This document shows positions 8,931 through 17,004 of a stretch of DNA of 64,000 bases, one piece after another. Position numbers and translations under genes: made by a program. The notes beneath the pieces are model-generated. The model worked only from the letters and a program-made list of their open reading frames with translations. It did not search any database and was not told where the DNA came from. Source of the DNA: Streptomyces nigra (GTDB taxonomy: Bacteria; Actinomycetota; Actinomycetes; Streptomycetales; Streptomycetaceae); NCBI RefSeq assembly GCF_003074055.1, contig NZ_CP029043.1:806001-870000 (forward strand), written 5' to 3'. Position 1 is the first letter of the stretch. The number at the start of each line of letters is the position of its first letter.

Positions 8931-9980
8931 TCAGACCGCGTCCGGGGCCTCGCCGACGACCACGCAGGAGGCGGCGGGCACCTCGACGGAGCCCTGGTGG
9001 CGCGGAAGCCCGGACTCGGGGTCCACGGAGAACCAGGCCACGTCGCCGGACCGCTCGTTCGCGACGTACAGGACGCCGTCGGCCTCGGTGAGGGCGCGCG
9101 GCCAGTGCCCCGCGCAGGACACCGTGCCGACCAGCCGCAGCTCCTCGTCGTCGACGGCGAAGGCCGACAGGACGTCCTCGCCACGGGTGGCGACCCACAG
9201 GAAGCGGCCGTCCGGCGAGATCGCGATGCCCGACGGGTACGCGTCGCCGGAGGAGGCGTCCACGAGCACCGGGTGCTCCGTCAGCGGCTTCAGGGTGCCG
9301 TCGTCGCCGTCCCAGTGGCAGACCGTGACGGTCGGGCTCAGCTCGTTGACGACGTAGGCGTACGGGCGGAGCGGGTGGAAGGCCAGGTGGCGGGGGCCGG
9401 AGCCGGGCCGCAGGGCGATCTCGCGGTGCAGGGCGAGGGTGCCGTCGGACAGGGTGCACACCCGGACCGAGTCGGTGCCGAGGTCGACGCTGACGATCCA
9501 GCGGCCGCTCGGGTCGGGCTGCACCTGGTGGGCGTGCGGGCCCTGCTGGCGCGGTGTGCAGGGGCCGGAGCCGGTGTGCCGCAGCACGGCGAGCGGGCCG
9601 CCCGCGAGGGAGCCGTCGGAGCGGACGGGGACGGCGGTGACGCTGCCGGAGCCGTAGTTGGCGGTGACGACGTGCCCGTCGTGGAGGGCGAGGTGGGTGG
9701 GGCCGTTGGCGTCCAGCCCCACCGGGGAGCCGATCCGTTCCGGCCCGTCCCCGGTCACCCGGTACGCGGCCACGGCGCCCTCGGCCGTCTCGCTGACCGC
9801 GTAGAGCGTGTCGCCGCCGGGTGCGAGGGCGAGGTACGAGGGGTCGGGCACGTCCCGTACGCCGGTCAGCACGGTCAGCGCCCCGTTGTCGGCGACGGCC
9901 GCCGTGCTGATCCCCGCGCCTCCGGCCGCCGTGAACGACCCGATGTAGGCCCGTCTCCCCCGCTTGCCGGCGTCTGCCAC
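8931..9980 (-). CDS. Lactonase family protein (YbhE/6-phosphogluconolactonase-like beta-propeller)
   Basis: A 349-residue seven-bladed propeller of the lactonase family. Characteristic motifs are YIGSFTAAGGAGI at the start, VPDPSYLALAPGGDTLYAVSE, the metal/active-site strand GPHAHQVQPDPSGRW, GSGPRHLAFHP, YPSGIAISPDGRFLWVATR and CAGHWPRALTEADGVLYVANERS. E. coli Pgl of this family hydrolyses 6-phosphogluconolactone, but many Streptomyces paralogues have no assigned substrate. It has no signal peptide. The GTG start has AGGGGA 6-8 nt upstream. It stands alone, convergent with the CbiX-like gene. Confidence 0.85.
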   Translation of the reverse strand: MADAGKRGRRAYIGSFTAAGGAGISTAAVADNGALTVLTGVRDVPDPSYLALAPGGDTLYAVSETAEGAVAAYRVTGDGPERIGSPVGLDANGPTHLALHDGHVVTANYGSGSVTAVPVRSDGSLAGGPLAVLRHTGSGPCTPRQQGPHAHQVQPDPSGRWIVSVDLGTDSVRVCTLSDGTLALHREIALRPGSGPRHLAFHPLRPYAYVVNELSPTVTVCHWDGDDGTLKPLTEHPVLVDASSGDAYPSGIAISPDGRFLWVATRGEDVLSAFAVDDEELRLVGTVSCAGHWPRALTEADGVLYVANERSGDVAWFSVDPESGLPRHQGSVEVPAASCVVVGEAPDAV

Positions 9981-10067
9981 CGCTGTCCCCTTCCGCTCGC
10001 GTCCCGTGCGGCCGACGGTAGCAGTGGATCACTCGAAGCCGACTGCCCCGAGTCGTGTCCGGCCCTG

Positions 10068-11564
10068 TTACTCCGCCGCCACCAGGCGCCGCTCCGAAGC
10101 GGTGCGCAGGGGGTGGGCCAGTTCGGACAGGGCTTGTTCGAGGCTGTGAAGGTGGGCCAGGGCCGGGTCCGTGGCGGTCGGGCGGTCGGTGGGGGCCGCG
10201 ATGGCCGCGTTGCCGCCGGTCAGGGCCTCCACGGCGCTCTCCACGCGCCAGCAGGCGGCGGCGAGGCGGGCGTCGTGCGAGGCCTCCGGGTCGGCGGCGA
10301 CGGCGGCCAGGCCGCGCACCTCGCGGACGCAGTCGTCCAGCAGGGACAGGACGTGGCGGGCGCGCCGCTTGCGGGCCGGCAGGGGGTTCAGCGGGTGCAC
10401 GAGCGGGGCGACCGAGAGCCGTACACGGGCGAGCAGCTGTTCCAGCTCGGCCACCCGCTGGGCCGGGTCGGCGCTCTCGTCGCCGGCGAGGCGGGCGGCG
10501 GCCTCGGCGGTGGCCGAGTGCACGCAGCGCAGCGCCCGCTGGATCCAGGCGTCCGTGATGGCGTGGGTGGTGACGGGCAGGACGAGGAGCACGGCCAGGA
10601 CGGCGCCGACGGCTCCCACGGCTGTCTCCGCGAGCCGCACCGCCAGCAGGGCGGGCTCGAGGACGCCGAGGAGGCCGTAGAGGAGCTCGGCGAGCACCGT
10701 GACGCAGAGCATCATCCAGGTGTAGGAGACGGCGGCCGAGTAGAAGATGCCGAAGACGCAGGCGGCGAGCAGGACGGCCGTGGGCAGATGGGCGCCCTGC
10801 AGGGGTACGGCGACGAGGAAGCCGAGGCCGATGCCGAGGACGGTGCCCATGACCCGGCGGAAGCCGCGCACGAGGGTCTCGCCGCGGGAGGTCGTGTTGA
10901 CGAAGATCCACCAGGTGGCGCCGACGGCCCAGTACCAGCGCTCTCCGGAGACCACCTGCCCCACCACGAGGGCGAATCCGGCGCCCGCGGTGGCCTGGAC
11001 GGCCTGGCGGGTGGTCACCCGGGCGAGGCCGCGGCCGCCCGGCGGTGCGGGGACGGCCGCCGGGGGCGTCCGGCGCTCGTAGCACCACAGGCCGAAGCGC
11101 ACGGCGGCCGCGCTCGCGACGGACAGCAGCAGGGCGGCGTAGAGCTCCGGCAGCCGCCCGGGCGTCGCGTGCAGGAACTGCGCCACGAAGTACGTCATGA
11201 AGGCGAACACGCCCAGGCTGTGGCCGCGCGGCCCCCAGCGGCGGGCGTAGACGCCGGCGCCGACGACCGCGAGGAAGGTGAGGTCGCGGGCGACCGGCTG
11301 GTCGTGCAGTTCGGCCGCCGCCGCGAGGACGGGCAGACCGGCGAGGGGCAGCAGCGCGGTGGTGACGGCCTGCCCGCGCACGGTCGCGTCGGTGACCGTG
11401 AACAGGGCGAGCAGCGCGGCGAGGCCACCGGTGACCATGCCGACGAGGGTGTGTCCGGCGAGTCCGCTCACGAGCACCGCGAAGCCGATGCCGAGGACGC
11501 CCCGGGCGGCGAAGCGCAGCCGTACGCGCCCCGGGTCCGGCGCCACGAACACCCTCTTCAGCAA
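10068..11564 (-). CDS. FUSC-family membrane transporter (aromatic acid exporter-like)
   Basis: A 498-residue integral membrane protein with two blocks of about five TM segments (residues ~20-150 and ~190-310). A cytoplasmic helical C-terminal domain of 180 residues is rich in RVAELEQLL-type helices. This is the fusaric-acid-resistance/AaeB fold, usually exporting aromatic or weak acids. I chose TTG at 11564 because AGGGGG lies 6 nt upstream and the product starts MLKRVFVAPDPG; a GTG 24 nt upstream (11588) has no ribosome site. The divergent Lrp regulator is the likely controller, as in other exporter/Lrp pairs. The substrate is unknown. Confidence 0.85.
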   Translation of the reverse strand: MLKRVFVAPDPGRVRLRFAARGVLGIGFAVLVSGLAGHTLVGMVTGGLAALLALFTVTDATVRGQAVTTALLPLAGLPVLAAAAELHDQPVARDLTFLAVVGAGVYARRWGPRGHSLGVFAFMTYFVAQFLHATPGRLPELYAALLLSVASAAAVRFGLWCYERRTPPAAVPAPPGGRGLARVTTRQAVQATAGAGFALVVGQVVSGERWYWAVGATWWIFVNTTSRGETLVRGFRRVMGTVLGIGLGFLVAVPLQGAHLPTAVLLAACVFGIFYSAAVSYTWMMLCVTVLAELLYGLLGVLEPALLAVRLAETAVGAVGAVLAVLLVLPVTTHAITDAWIQRALRCVHSATAEAAARLAGDESADPAQRVAELEQLLARVRLSVAPLVHPLNPLPARKRRARHVLSLLDDCVREVRGLAAVAADPEASHDARLAAACWRVESAVEALTGGNAAIAAPTDRPTATDPALAHLHSLEQALSELAHPLRTASERRLVAAE

Positions 11565-11671
11565 TGTGAACCCCCTGATGGACGGCACAGAAAAGGCGCC
11601 GCGGGGATCCGCAGCGCCATCGACCGTCCCATTGGAGCATCACCGGGCCGACTGGCTCAAGCGGTCTCCCT

Positions 11672-11737
11672 TAGAGTGGGCCATTGGTACAGACATTCCG
11701 GTCCTGGATCGTCCATCGGCGAGCCATCGGACCAGGA
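11672..11737. promoter_or_regulatory. Lrp/FUSC divergent control region
   Basis: The 198-bp intergenic region holds a TAGAGT -10-like box (11672-11677), a TCCTGG/CCAGGA inverted pair (11702-11707 and 11732-11737) and a repeated CCATCGG (11713 and 11724). CCATTGG also occurs twice, at 11629 and 11681. Lrp proteins bind spaced, partly symmetric sites, so these are plausible operator pieces, but none is a clear consensus. Confidence 0.3.
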
Positions 11738-11762
11738 TCGAACAGCGAGAAGGGTCGGCAGC

Positions 11763-12242
11763 ATGGCTGTGGACGAGCTCGACACCCGCATCCTGCGGCT
11801 GCTGCTGGAGCAGCCGCGCACCAGTGTGCGGGAGTACGCCCGGATCCTCGGAGTCGCGCGCGGCACGCTCCAGGCCCGGCTGGACCGGCTGGAGCGGGAC
11901 GGGGTGATCACCGGCACCGGGCCGACGCTGTCGCCGGCCGCCCTGGGCCACCCGGTACTGGCGTTCGTGCACATCGAGGTCACCCAGGGGCACCTCGACG
12001 ACGTGGGCGCCGAACTGGCCGCCGTGCCGGAGATCGTGGAGGCGTTCTCGATCACGGGCGGCGGCGATCTGCTGACCCGGGTCGTGGCCCGGGACAACGC
12101 GCATCTGGAGGACGTGATCCAGAAGCTGATCAGTCTGCCCGGCGTGGTCCGCACCCGCACGGAGGTGGCGCTGCGCGAACGCGTCCCGCACCGGCTGCTG
12201 CCGCTCCTGGAGTCGGTCGGGCGGGCGTCGGCGCGCGGGTGA
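11763..12242 (+). CDS. Lrp/AsnC-family transcriptional regulator
   Basis: A 159-residue Lrp-type protein. The AsnC HTH spans residues 4-55 (LDTRILRLLLEQPRTSVREYA, VARGTLQARLDRLERDGVI), then comes a RAM ligand-binding domain with AFVHIEV, VVEAF-type strand EIVEAFSITGGGDLLTRVVA and LPGVVRTRTEVAL. The RAM domain normally senses an amino acid or small aromatic and controls oligomer state. The ATG is preceded by GAAGGG at 8 nt. Divergence from the FUSC exporter suggests it controls export of its own ligand. It is followed after 19 bp by a HAD phosphatase gene that may be co-transcribed. Confidence 0.9.
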   Translation: MAVDELDTRILRLLLEQPRTSVREYARILGVARGTLQARLDRLERDGVITGTGPTLSPAALGHPVLAFVHIEVTQGHLDDVGAELAAVPEIVEAFSITGGGDLLTRVVARDNAHLEDVIQKLISLPGVVRTRTEVALRERVPHRLLPLLESVGRASARG

Positions 12243-12261
12243 CCTTTGACATCCTGGGGCC

Positions 12262-12949
12262 ATGAGCGATCTCGGCGGCACTTCGGTCATCTTCGATCTC
12301 GACGGAACACTCGTGGACAGCGAGCCCCTGTACTTCGAGGCGGGCCGACGGCTCCTCGCCGAGCACGGCGTGACCGGCTTCACCTGGGCCGACCATGAGA
12401 AGTACGTCGGGATCAGCACCCTGGAGACGGTGACGCTCTGGAAGGACGCCTACGGTCTGCGGGCCGGCGTCGGCGACCTGCTCGCCGCCAAGAACCGCCA
12501 CTATCTGGACCTCGCCGCCGGCGGCATCCGTGTCTACCCCGAGATGCGCGCGTTCGTGGAGCTGCTGGCCGCCGACGGTGTCCCGATGGCCGTCGCCTCG
12601 GGCTCGTCGCGCGAGGCCATCACCGCGATCCTGACCGGCACCGGCCTGGACGCCCACCTGCGCACCGTCGTCTCCGCCGACGAGGTGGCTCAGGGCAAAC
12701 CCGCCCCGGACGTCTTCCTGGAGGCGGCCCGGCGCCTCGGCACGGACCCGTCGGCGTGTGTCGTCCTGGAGGACGCGGCACCGGGTGTGGCCGCCGCACA
12801 CGCGGCGGGGATGCGGTGTATTGCCGTGCCCTATGTGGCCGCCGAGGCCGACGGCCCGCAGTTCGCGACCGCCGAGCTGCTGCTGCGCGGTGGGGCAGAA
12901 GGAGTTCTCGGCCCGGTCGGCCTACGCGTGGCTGCGCGGGGCTGCCTAG
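12262..12949 (+). CDS. HAD-family hydrolase (beta-phosphoglucomutase-like) with 3' frameshift
   Basis: A subfamily-IA HAD phosphatase: motif I FDLDGTLVDSEP (nucleophile Asp and acid Asp), motif II VASGSSREA, motif III Lys in AQGKPAPDVFLEAA, motif IV CVVLEDAAPGVAAA. In the literal frame the protein continues past its natural end for another 100 residues antisense to the next gene. Dropping one G from the GGGG run at 12892-12895 restores a family-like C-terminus (GGQKEFSARSAYAWLRGAA) ending at TAG 12947-12949, one base before the convergent gene. I therefore annotate a 228-residue protein with a +1 frameshift, real or a sequencing error. Likely substrate is a small phosphorylated metabolite. 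Confidence 0.82.
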
Positions 12950-12950
12950 C

Positions 12951-13730
12951 TCAGGAGCGGCGCCGCGGCTTGCCACGCTGGGCGCCGCCCTTGCTGCCCT
13001 TGGCACCCTTGGTCCCGCCCGAGGTGCCACGACGGCCGGCTCCGCCGCGTGCGGCGCCTCCACCGGACTCGGGGCGCTTGCGCCGGGGCTGCTCCTTGGC
13101 GGCCGGGGCCTGTGACGTCGTACGCCCCCGGGTGCTGTTGACCGTACGGCCGCGGACCACGCCGATGAAGTCCTCGACCAGGTCGGTGGTCGCCTCTTCC
13201 GGCCAGGACAGGGCGACGCTCGACTGCGGGACGTCGACCAGGGTGCGGTAGGTGAGGTCCTTGCGGTGGTGGAGGCGGGCCAGCGACTGGGGGACGACGA
13301 GCAGGCCGACGTTGGCCGCGACCAGCTCCACGGCGTCCGCGGTGGTCGCGGGCCGTTCGAAGCCGGGCTGTCCGGGCGGCCGCTCCCAGCCGAGGACGTC
13401 GTCCAGGGGGTGGAAGACCACCTCGTCGGCGAGGTCCTCGGTGGTGACCTCCTCGACGGCGGAGATGACGTGGTCCTTGGGGACGACGACCACCGTGGAC
13501 TCGGTGTAGAGGGGGATCGCGCTGAAGAAGTCCCGATCGACCGGGAGCCGTACGAACCCGGCGTCGGCGCCGCCGTCCCGCAGCAGCCCGGGCGCCTCGG
13601 CGGCGGTCACCGCGTGGAGGGTGAGGGGGACGTCGGGGAAGCGTTCGTTCCAGATCCGCACCCATTTCGCGGGTGTCACTCCCGGGACGTACGCGAGCCG
13701 GAACGAGGAGGGTGCCGCCGAGCCTGTCAC
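12951..13730 (-). CDS. LysR-type substrate-binding domain protein without HTH, basic C-terminal tail
   Basis: A 259-residue protein in which residues ~9-195 form the LysR co-inducer-binding fold (FRLAYVPGVTPAKWVRIWNERFP, LRDGGADAGFVRLPVD, IPLYTESTVVVVPKDH). The usual 60-residue N-terminal winged helix is absent. The last 55 residues are Lys/Arg/Gly/Pro-rich (KEQPRRKRPESGGG, GTKGAKGSKGGAQRGKPRRRS) and could bind nucleic acid instead. The GTG start sits 7 nt after a TAACCT -10 box, so the transcript should be leaderless. It is divergent from DUF5997, with which it commonly pairs in Streptomyces. It may act as a sensor that modulates another regulator; the role is unproven. Confidence 0.82.
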   Translation of the reverse strand: MTGSAAPSSFRLAYVPGVTPAKWVRIWNERFPDVPLTLHAVTAAEAPGLLRDGGADAGFVRLPVDRDFFSAIPLYTESTVVVVPKDHVISAVEEVTTEDLADEVVFHPLDDVLGWERPPGQPGFERPATTADAVELVAANVGLLVVPQSLARLHHRKDLTYRTLVDVPQSSVALSWPEEATTDLVEDFIGVVRGRTVNSTRGRTTSQAPAAKEQPRRKRPESGGGAARGGAGRRGTSGGTKGAKGSKGGAQRGKPRRRS

Positions 13731-13788
13731 CTGGCCAGGTTACCGGCCGTGGTCGGCGGAGGTTCACCCGGTGGATACCCTGGACCCC
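13726..13788. promoter_or_regulatory. Back-to-back leaderless promoters with an 18-bp palindrome
   Basis: Leftward: TAACCT (13742-13737) then 6 nt then the GTG start. Rightward: TACCCT (13776-13781) then 7 nt then the ATG of DUF5997. Neither start has a ribosome site, so both messages are predicted leaderless. GTCACCTGGCCAGGTTAC (13726-13743, with perfect ACCTGGCCAGGT core) spans the leftward -10 and start codon and would block that promoter if bound. Confidence 0.6.
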
Positions 13789-14181
13789 ATGACGTCGCAC
13801 CACACCACTCAGTCCATGAAGCCCGCCACCGCGGCGAAGAAGCTGGGTGTGTACCTCGAAGCCACCCCCGCCGAGTTCCGGGAGGGCGAGGTCACGCGCG
13901 CGGAGCTGAACGCGCTCCAGGCCGACCCGCCGCAGTGGCTGCTCGACCTGCGCCGCGACGGCCCGCACCCGCGCCCGGTCGTCGCGCAGAAGCTCGGCGT
14001 GTCCATCGCGGGGCTCGCCCGCGGCGGTGTCACTGAGGCCCTGACCACCGAGCAGATCGAGGCCCTGAAGCAGGATCAGCCCGAGTGGCTGGCCAAGGAG
14101 CGGGCCACCCAGGCCGAGGTCCGCAAGGAGGCGGCCCGGCTGCGGCAGCGCGACGCCGAGCGGGCGTCGAAGGACGCCTGA
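13789..14181 (+). CDS. DUF5997 family protein
   Basis: A 130-residue soluble protein recognised as DUF5997, found almost only in actinobacteria next to a LysR-like substrate-binding protein. It contains KPATAAKKLGVYLEATPAEFREG, a helix-turn-helix-like segment KLGVSIAGLARGGVTEALTTEQIEAL, and a charged helical C-terminus (EVRKEAARLRQRDAERASK). The middle segment could bind DNA, which would supply the HTH missing from the divergent LysR-like partner; this is speculative. A TACCCT -10 box 7 nt upstream of the ATG predicts a leaderless message. Confidence 0.8.
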   Translation: MTSHHTTQSMKPATAAKKLGVYLEATPAEFREGEVTRAELNALQADPPQWLLDLRRDGPHPRPVVAQKLGVSIAGLARGGVTEALTTEQIEALKQDQPEWLAKERATQAEVRKEAARLRQRDAERASKDA

Positions 14182-14203
14182 CCCGCACGCACGCGAAGCG
14201 CGC

Positions 14204-14231
14204 CCGGTGACCGCAGGAGGGCGGTCACCGG
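14204..14231. terminator. Bidirectional terminator between DUF5997 and paaE
   Basis: CCGGTGACCGC (14204-14214) pairs perfectly with GCGGTCACCGG (14221-14231) around a 6-nt loop, flanked by further GC-rich complementarity. It serves the convergent DUF5997 gene and paa operon. Confidence 0.8.
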
Positions 14232-14254
14232 GGCGCGTCTGCGTCAGCCGGACG

Positions 14255-15370
14255 TCAGCTGTCGTAGTCCACGGTCAGCGACTCGGAGACCGGGTACGAC
14301 TGGCAGGTCAGCACATACCCCGCGTCGACCTCGGCGGTCTCCAGCGCGAAGTTGCGCCGCATGTCCGCCTTGCCGTCGGTGACCAGGGCCCGGCAGGTGC
14401 CGCAGACCCCGCCCTTGCAGGCGAACGGCAGGTCGGGGCGGGTCTGCTGGGCGCCGTCCAGCAGGGTCCGGTCGCGCGGCAGGGCCGCCGTGGTGGAGCG
14501 CCCGTCGAGGGTGATCGTGACCTGGCTGACGGGGCCTTCCGGCCCGCTCTCCACGTGCCGCGCCTCGCGCACCGGCTCGTCGTCGGCGTAGAAGAGCTCC
14601 TGGTGCACACGCTCGTCCGGGACGCCGAGGCCGGCCAGCACCCGCTGCGCGTCCCGCACCATGCCGTGCGGCCCGCACAGCCACCAGTGGTCGGCCGTGT
14701 GCACGTCGACCAGTGCCTCGACGAGCGTGGCGAGGCGTTCGGCGTCGATGCGCCCGGACAGCACCTCGGCCTCGCGCGGCTCGCGGGAGAGCACATGGGC
14801 GAGCTGGAACCGCGCCGGGTACAGGTCCTTCAGATCGGCCAGCTCGTCGGCGAACATCACCGTGTCCGTGCGGCGGTTGCCGTAGAGGAGGGTGACCGTC
14901 GAACGGGGGTCGGCGGCCAGGACGGACTCCGCGATGGACACCATCGGGGTGATGCCGGAACCCGCCGCGATCAGCACATGGTGGCCGGGGGTGCCGAGGT
15001 CGGGGGTGAAGGCGCCGGTGGGGGCCATCACCTCGACGACGTCGCCGGGTTGTACGTCGTGGACCAGCCAGGACGAGAACAGCCCGCCGGGCACGACCCG
15101 TACGCCGATGCGCGGACGCGCGCCGACGGGCGAGCAGATCGAGTACGACCGCCGCTCGTCGCGCCCGTCGATCTCGCGGCGCAGCGTCAGCGACTGACCG
15201 GGCGCGAACGCGAACTCCTCGGCCAGCCCGTCCGGGATGTCGAAGCTGACGGCGACCGCGTCGGAGCACAGCGGCTGCACGGCGGCGACCTGCAGCTTGT
15301 GGAAGGCCGGACGGCGGCGGGCGCGCGGGCCGGGCGCGGCGGCCGTCTGTGCTTCCCTGAGGCCTTCCAT
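14255..15370 (-). CDS. paaE: Phenylacetyl-CoA epoxidase reductase subunit PaaE
   Basis: A 371-residue reductase that passes electrons from NADPH through FAD and a 2Fe-2S cluster to the PaaAC di-iron oxygenase. The FAD domain comes first (RRSYSICSP is the FAD motif), then the NADP domain (AAGSGITPMVSI, WWLCGPHGMV, ELFYADDEP). The C-terminal plant-type ferredoxin has CKGGVCGTCRALV plus a later Cys in YVLTCQSYP. The first 22 residues are Arg/Pro-rich. Its ATG overlaps the paaD stop codon by one base (TGATG), marking the last gene of the paaABCDE operon. Confidence 0.95.
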   Translation of the reverse strand: MEGLREAQTAAAPGPRARRRPAFHKLQVAAVQPLCSDAVAVSFDIPDGLAEEFAFAPGQSLTLRREIDGRDERRSYSICSPVGARPRIGVRVVPGGLFSSWLVHDVQPGDVVEVMAPTGAFTPDLGTPGHHVLIAAGSGITPMVSIAESVLAADPRSTVTLLYGNRRTDTVMFADELADLKDLYPARFQLAHVLSREPREAEVLSGRIDAERLATLVEALVDVHTADHWWLCGPHGMVRDAQRVLAGLGVPDERVHQELFYADDEPVREARHVESGPEGPVSQVTITLDGRSTTAALPRDRTLLDGAQQTRPDLPFACKGGVCGTCRALVTDGKADMRRNFALETAEVDAGYVLTCQSYPVSESLTVDYDS

Positions 15371-15879
15371 CAGATCTCCTTGACGTACTCGAACGGCTCT
15401 TTGCAGGCCCGGCAGCGCCACAGTGCCTTGCAGGACGTGGCGGCGAACCGGGAGGTCTCCTCGGTGTCCGCCGAGCCGCAGCGCGGGCAGGCCACGGCGT
15501 GCCGGGTCGGTGACAGCACGAGCGCGACGGGGCCGCCGCGCGGCGCGGGGCCGGGCGGGGCGATGCCGTGCTCGGCGAGCTTGGCGCGGCCGGCCGGGGT
15601 GATCCAGTCGCTGGTCCACGGCGGGTCGAGGACGGTGCGGATCTCCACGCGCGGGTATCCGGCGGCGCGCAGACGTGCCGCGACGTCCGCCCGCATCTCG
15701 GCCATCGCCGGGCAGCCGGAGTAGGTCGGGGTGAGGCTCGCGACGACCGTGCCGTCCTCGGTGATCTCGACGTCCCGCAGGACGCCCAGGTCGGCGAGGG
15801 TGAGCATGGGCAGCTCGGGGTCCGGCACCTGGGCGGCGATGTGCCGGGCGCGCCGGGCGTCGAGGAGCGTCGTCACCAT
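15370..15879 (-). CDS. paaD: Phenylacetyl-CoA epoxidase maturation protein PaaD
   Basis: A 169-residue protein of the MIP18/DUF59 class, thought to help insert or maintain Fe-S or di-iron centres of the epoxidase. The DUF59 core VPDPELPMLTLADLGVLRDVEI and YSGCPAMAEMRADV is followed by a C-terminal zinc-ribbon-like part, CPRCGS and CRACKEPF. The ATG overlaps the end of paaC by 7 nt with GGAGG upstream; GTG one codon later gives a 4-nt GTGA overlap and is equally possible. Confidence 0.93.
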   Translation of the reverse strand: MVTTLLDARRARHIAAQVPDPELPMLTLADLGVLRDVEITEDGTVVASLTPTYSGCPAMAEMRADVAARLRAAGYPRVEIRTVLDPPWTSDWITPAGRAKLAEHGIAPPGPAPRGGPVALVLSPTRHAVACPRCGSADTEETSRFAATSCKALWRCRACKEPFEYVKEI

Positions 15880-16700
15880 GTCGCCTCCGGGTGCGCGCGG
15901 GCGACGCCCTGCAACTCGGCGAGGAGCGGGGCGAGGTGCTCGGTGTGCTCGCCCTCGCGTCCGCAGCCGGGCAGCGGGCGGTACACGGGCATCGGCAGTC
16001 CGGCCGCGTCGGTGACCTGCTTGAGGTCGGCGACGACCTCCAGCCGTACGTCGAACGCGGTGAACAGCTCGCCCAGGTAGGGCGCGACCTGCTCCTGGGC
16101 ACGGCGCATACGGCGGTGGGACTCCTCGGTGCCGTCGCCCAGGCGCACCGCCCACTCGGCGGCGTACTGCCGGTGGTAGCGCAGTTCCTTGGCGCCCTTG
16201 GTGGCGATCGCCGAGAGCACGGGGTCCGGGTGGGACGCCAGCCGCTCGAAGTGCGCGAGCCGCCAGCTGGACAGCACCAGCAGCCGGACGATCGTGAACG
16301 CGAAGTCGCCGTTGGGCAGTTCGGCCAGGCGGACGTTGCGGAAGTCGGCCGCGTCACGGAAGTAGGCGTACGCGTCCTCGTCGCGACCGGTGCCGTCGGT
16401 CTGGCCGGCGCGGGAGTAGAGCAGCCGGGCCTGGCCGAGCAGGTCGAGGCCGATGTTGGCGAGCGCGACCTCCTCCTCCAGCTCGGGGGCGCGGGTGACC
16501 CACTCCCCCAGGCGCTGCGCCGAGACGAGCGCGTCGTCGCCGAGGGCGACGCACAGGGCGGCCAGGGCGGCGGCGTCGACGTCGTGCGGCACGGTGGTGT
16601 CGACGCCGTGCAGCGGGTCCTCGAAGCCGGTGCCGTAGGCCCAGCGGGTGTCGTCCTCGTGTCCCTCGGCGAGGGTCAGATAGACGTGGTCGTCACTCAT
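15873..16700 (-). CDS. paaC: Phenylacetyl-CoA epoxidase structural subunit PaaC
   Basis: A 275-residue ferritin-like helical protein that pairs with PaaA in the epoxidase core but lacks a working di-iron site. Family features are LGDDALVSAQRLGEWVTRAPELEEEVALANIGLDLLG at the N-terminal half, FRNVRLAELPNGDFAFTIVRLLVLS and KELRYHRQYAAEWAVRLGDGTEESHRRM. It lies between paaB (10-nt gap) and paaD (overlap) in the operon. Confidence 0.95.
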   Translation of the reverse strand: MSDDHVYLTLAEGHEDDTRWAYGTGFEDPLHGVDTTVPHDVDAAALAALCVALGDDALVSAQRLGEWVTRAPELEEEVALANIGLDLLGQARLLYSRAGQTDGTGRDEDAYAYFRDAADFRNVRLAELPNGDFAFTIVRLLVLSSWRLAHFERLASHPDPVLSAIATKGAKELRYHRQYAAEWAVRLGDGTEESHRRMRRAQEQVAPYLGELFTAFDVRLEVVADLKQVTDAAGLPMPVYRPLPGCGREGEHTEHLAPLLAELQGVARAHPEATW

Positions 16701-16710
16701 GCCCTCTCCT

Positions 16711-17004
16711 TCAGATGTGGGGGACGTCGTCGGGGATGTCGTAGAAGGTCGGGTGGCGGTAGACCTTGTCGGCGCTGGGCTCGAAGAACGGGTCCTTCTC
16801 GTCGCGCGTGGAGGCGGCGATGTGCTCGGAGCGCACGACCCAGATGCTGACGCCCTCGTTGCGCCGCGTGTACAGATCGCGGGCGTGGGTCAGCGCCATC
16901 CGGTCGTCGGCGGCGTGCAGCGAGCCGACGTGGACGTGGTTCAGTCCGCGCTTGCCCCGGACGAACACCTCGTACAGCGGCCAGTCCTGCTTTCCGGTGC
17001 TCAT
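16711..17004 (-). CDS. paaB: Phenylacetyl-CoA epoxidase subunit PaaB
   Basis: A 97-residue protein with the conserved PaaB pattern [45 protein letters not shown] and a C-terminal [16 protein letters not shown]. PaaB bridges PaaAC heterodimers and may aid electron transfer from PaaE. Its ATG overlaps the paaA stop as ATGA, so translation is coupled. The length is normal for the family. Confidence 0.95.
   Translation of the reverse strand: MSTGKQDWPLYEVFVRGKRGLNHVHVGSLHAADDRMALTHARDLYTRRNEGVSIWVVRSEHIAASTRDEKDPFFEPSADKVYRHPTFYDIPDDVPHI

Noticed and set aside
12950..13251. Extension of the HAD protein into the LysR-like gene
   Set aside because: It is antisense to a well-supported gene and lies after a likely frameshift; the restored frame ends at 12949.
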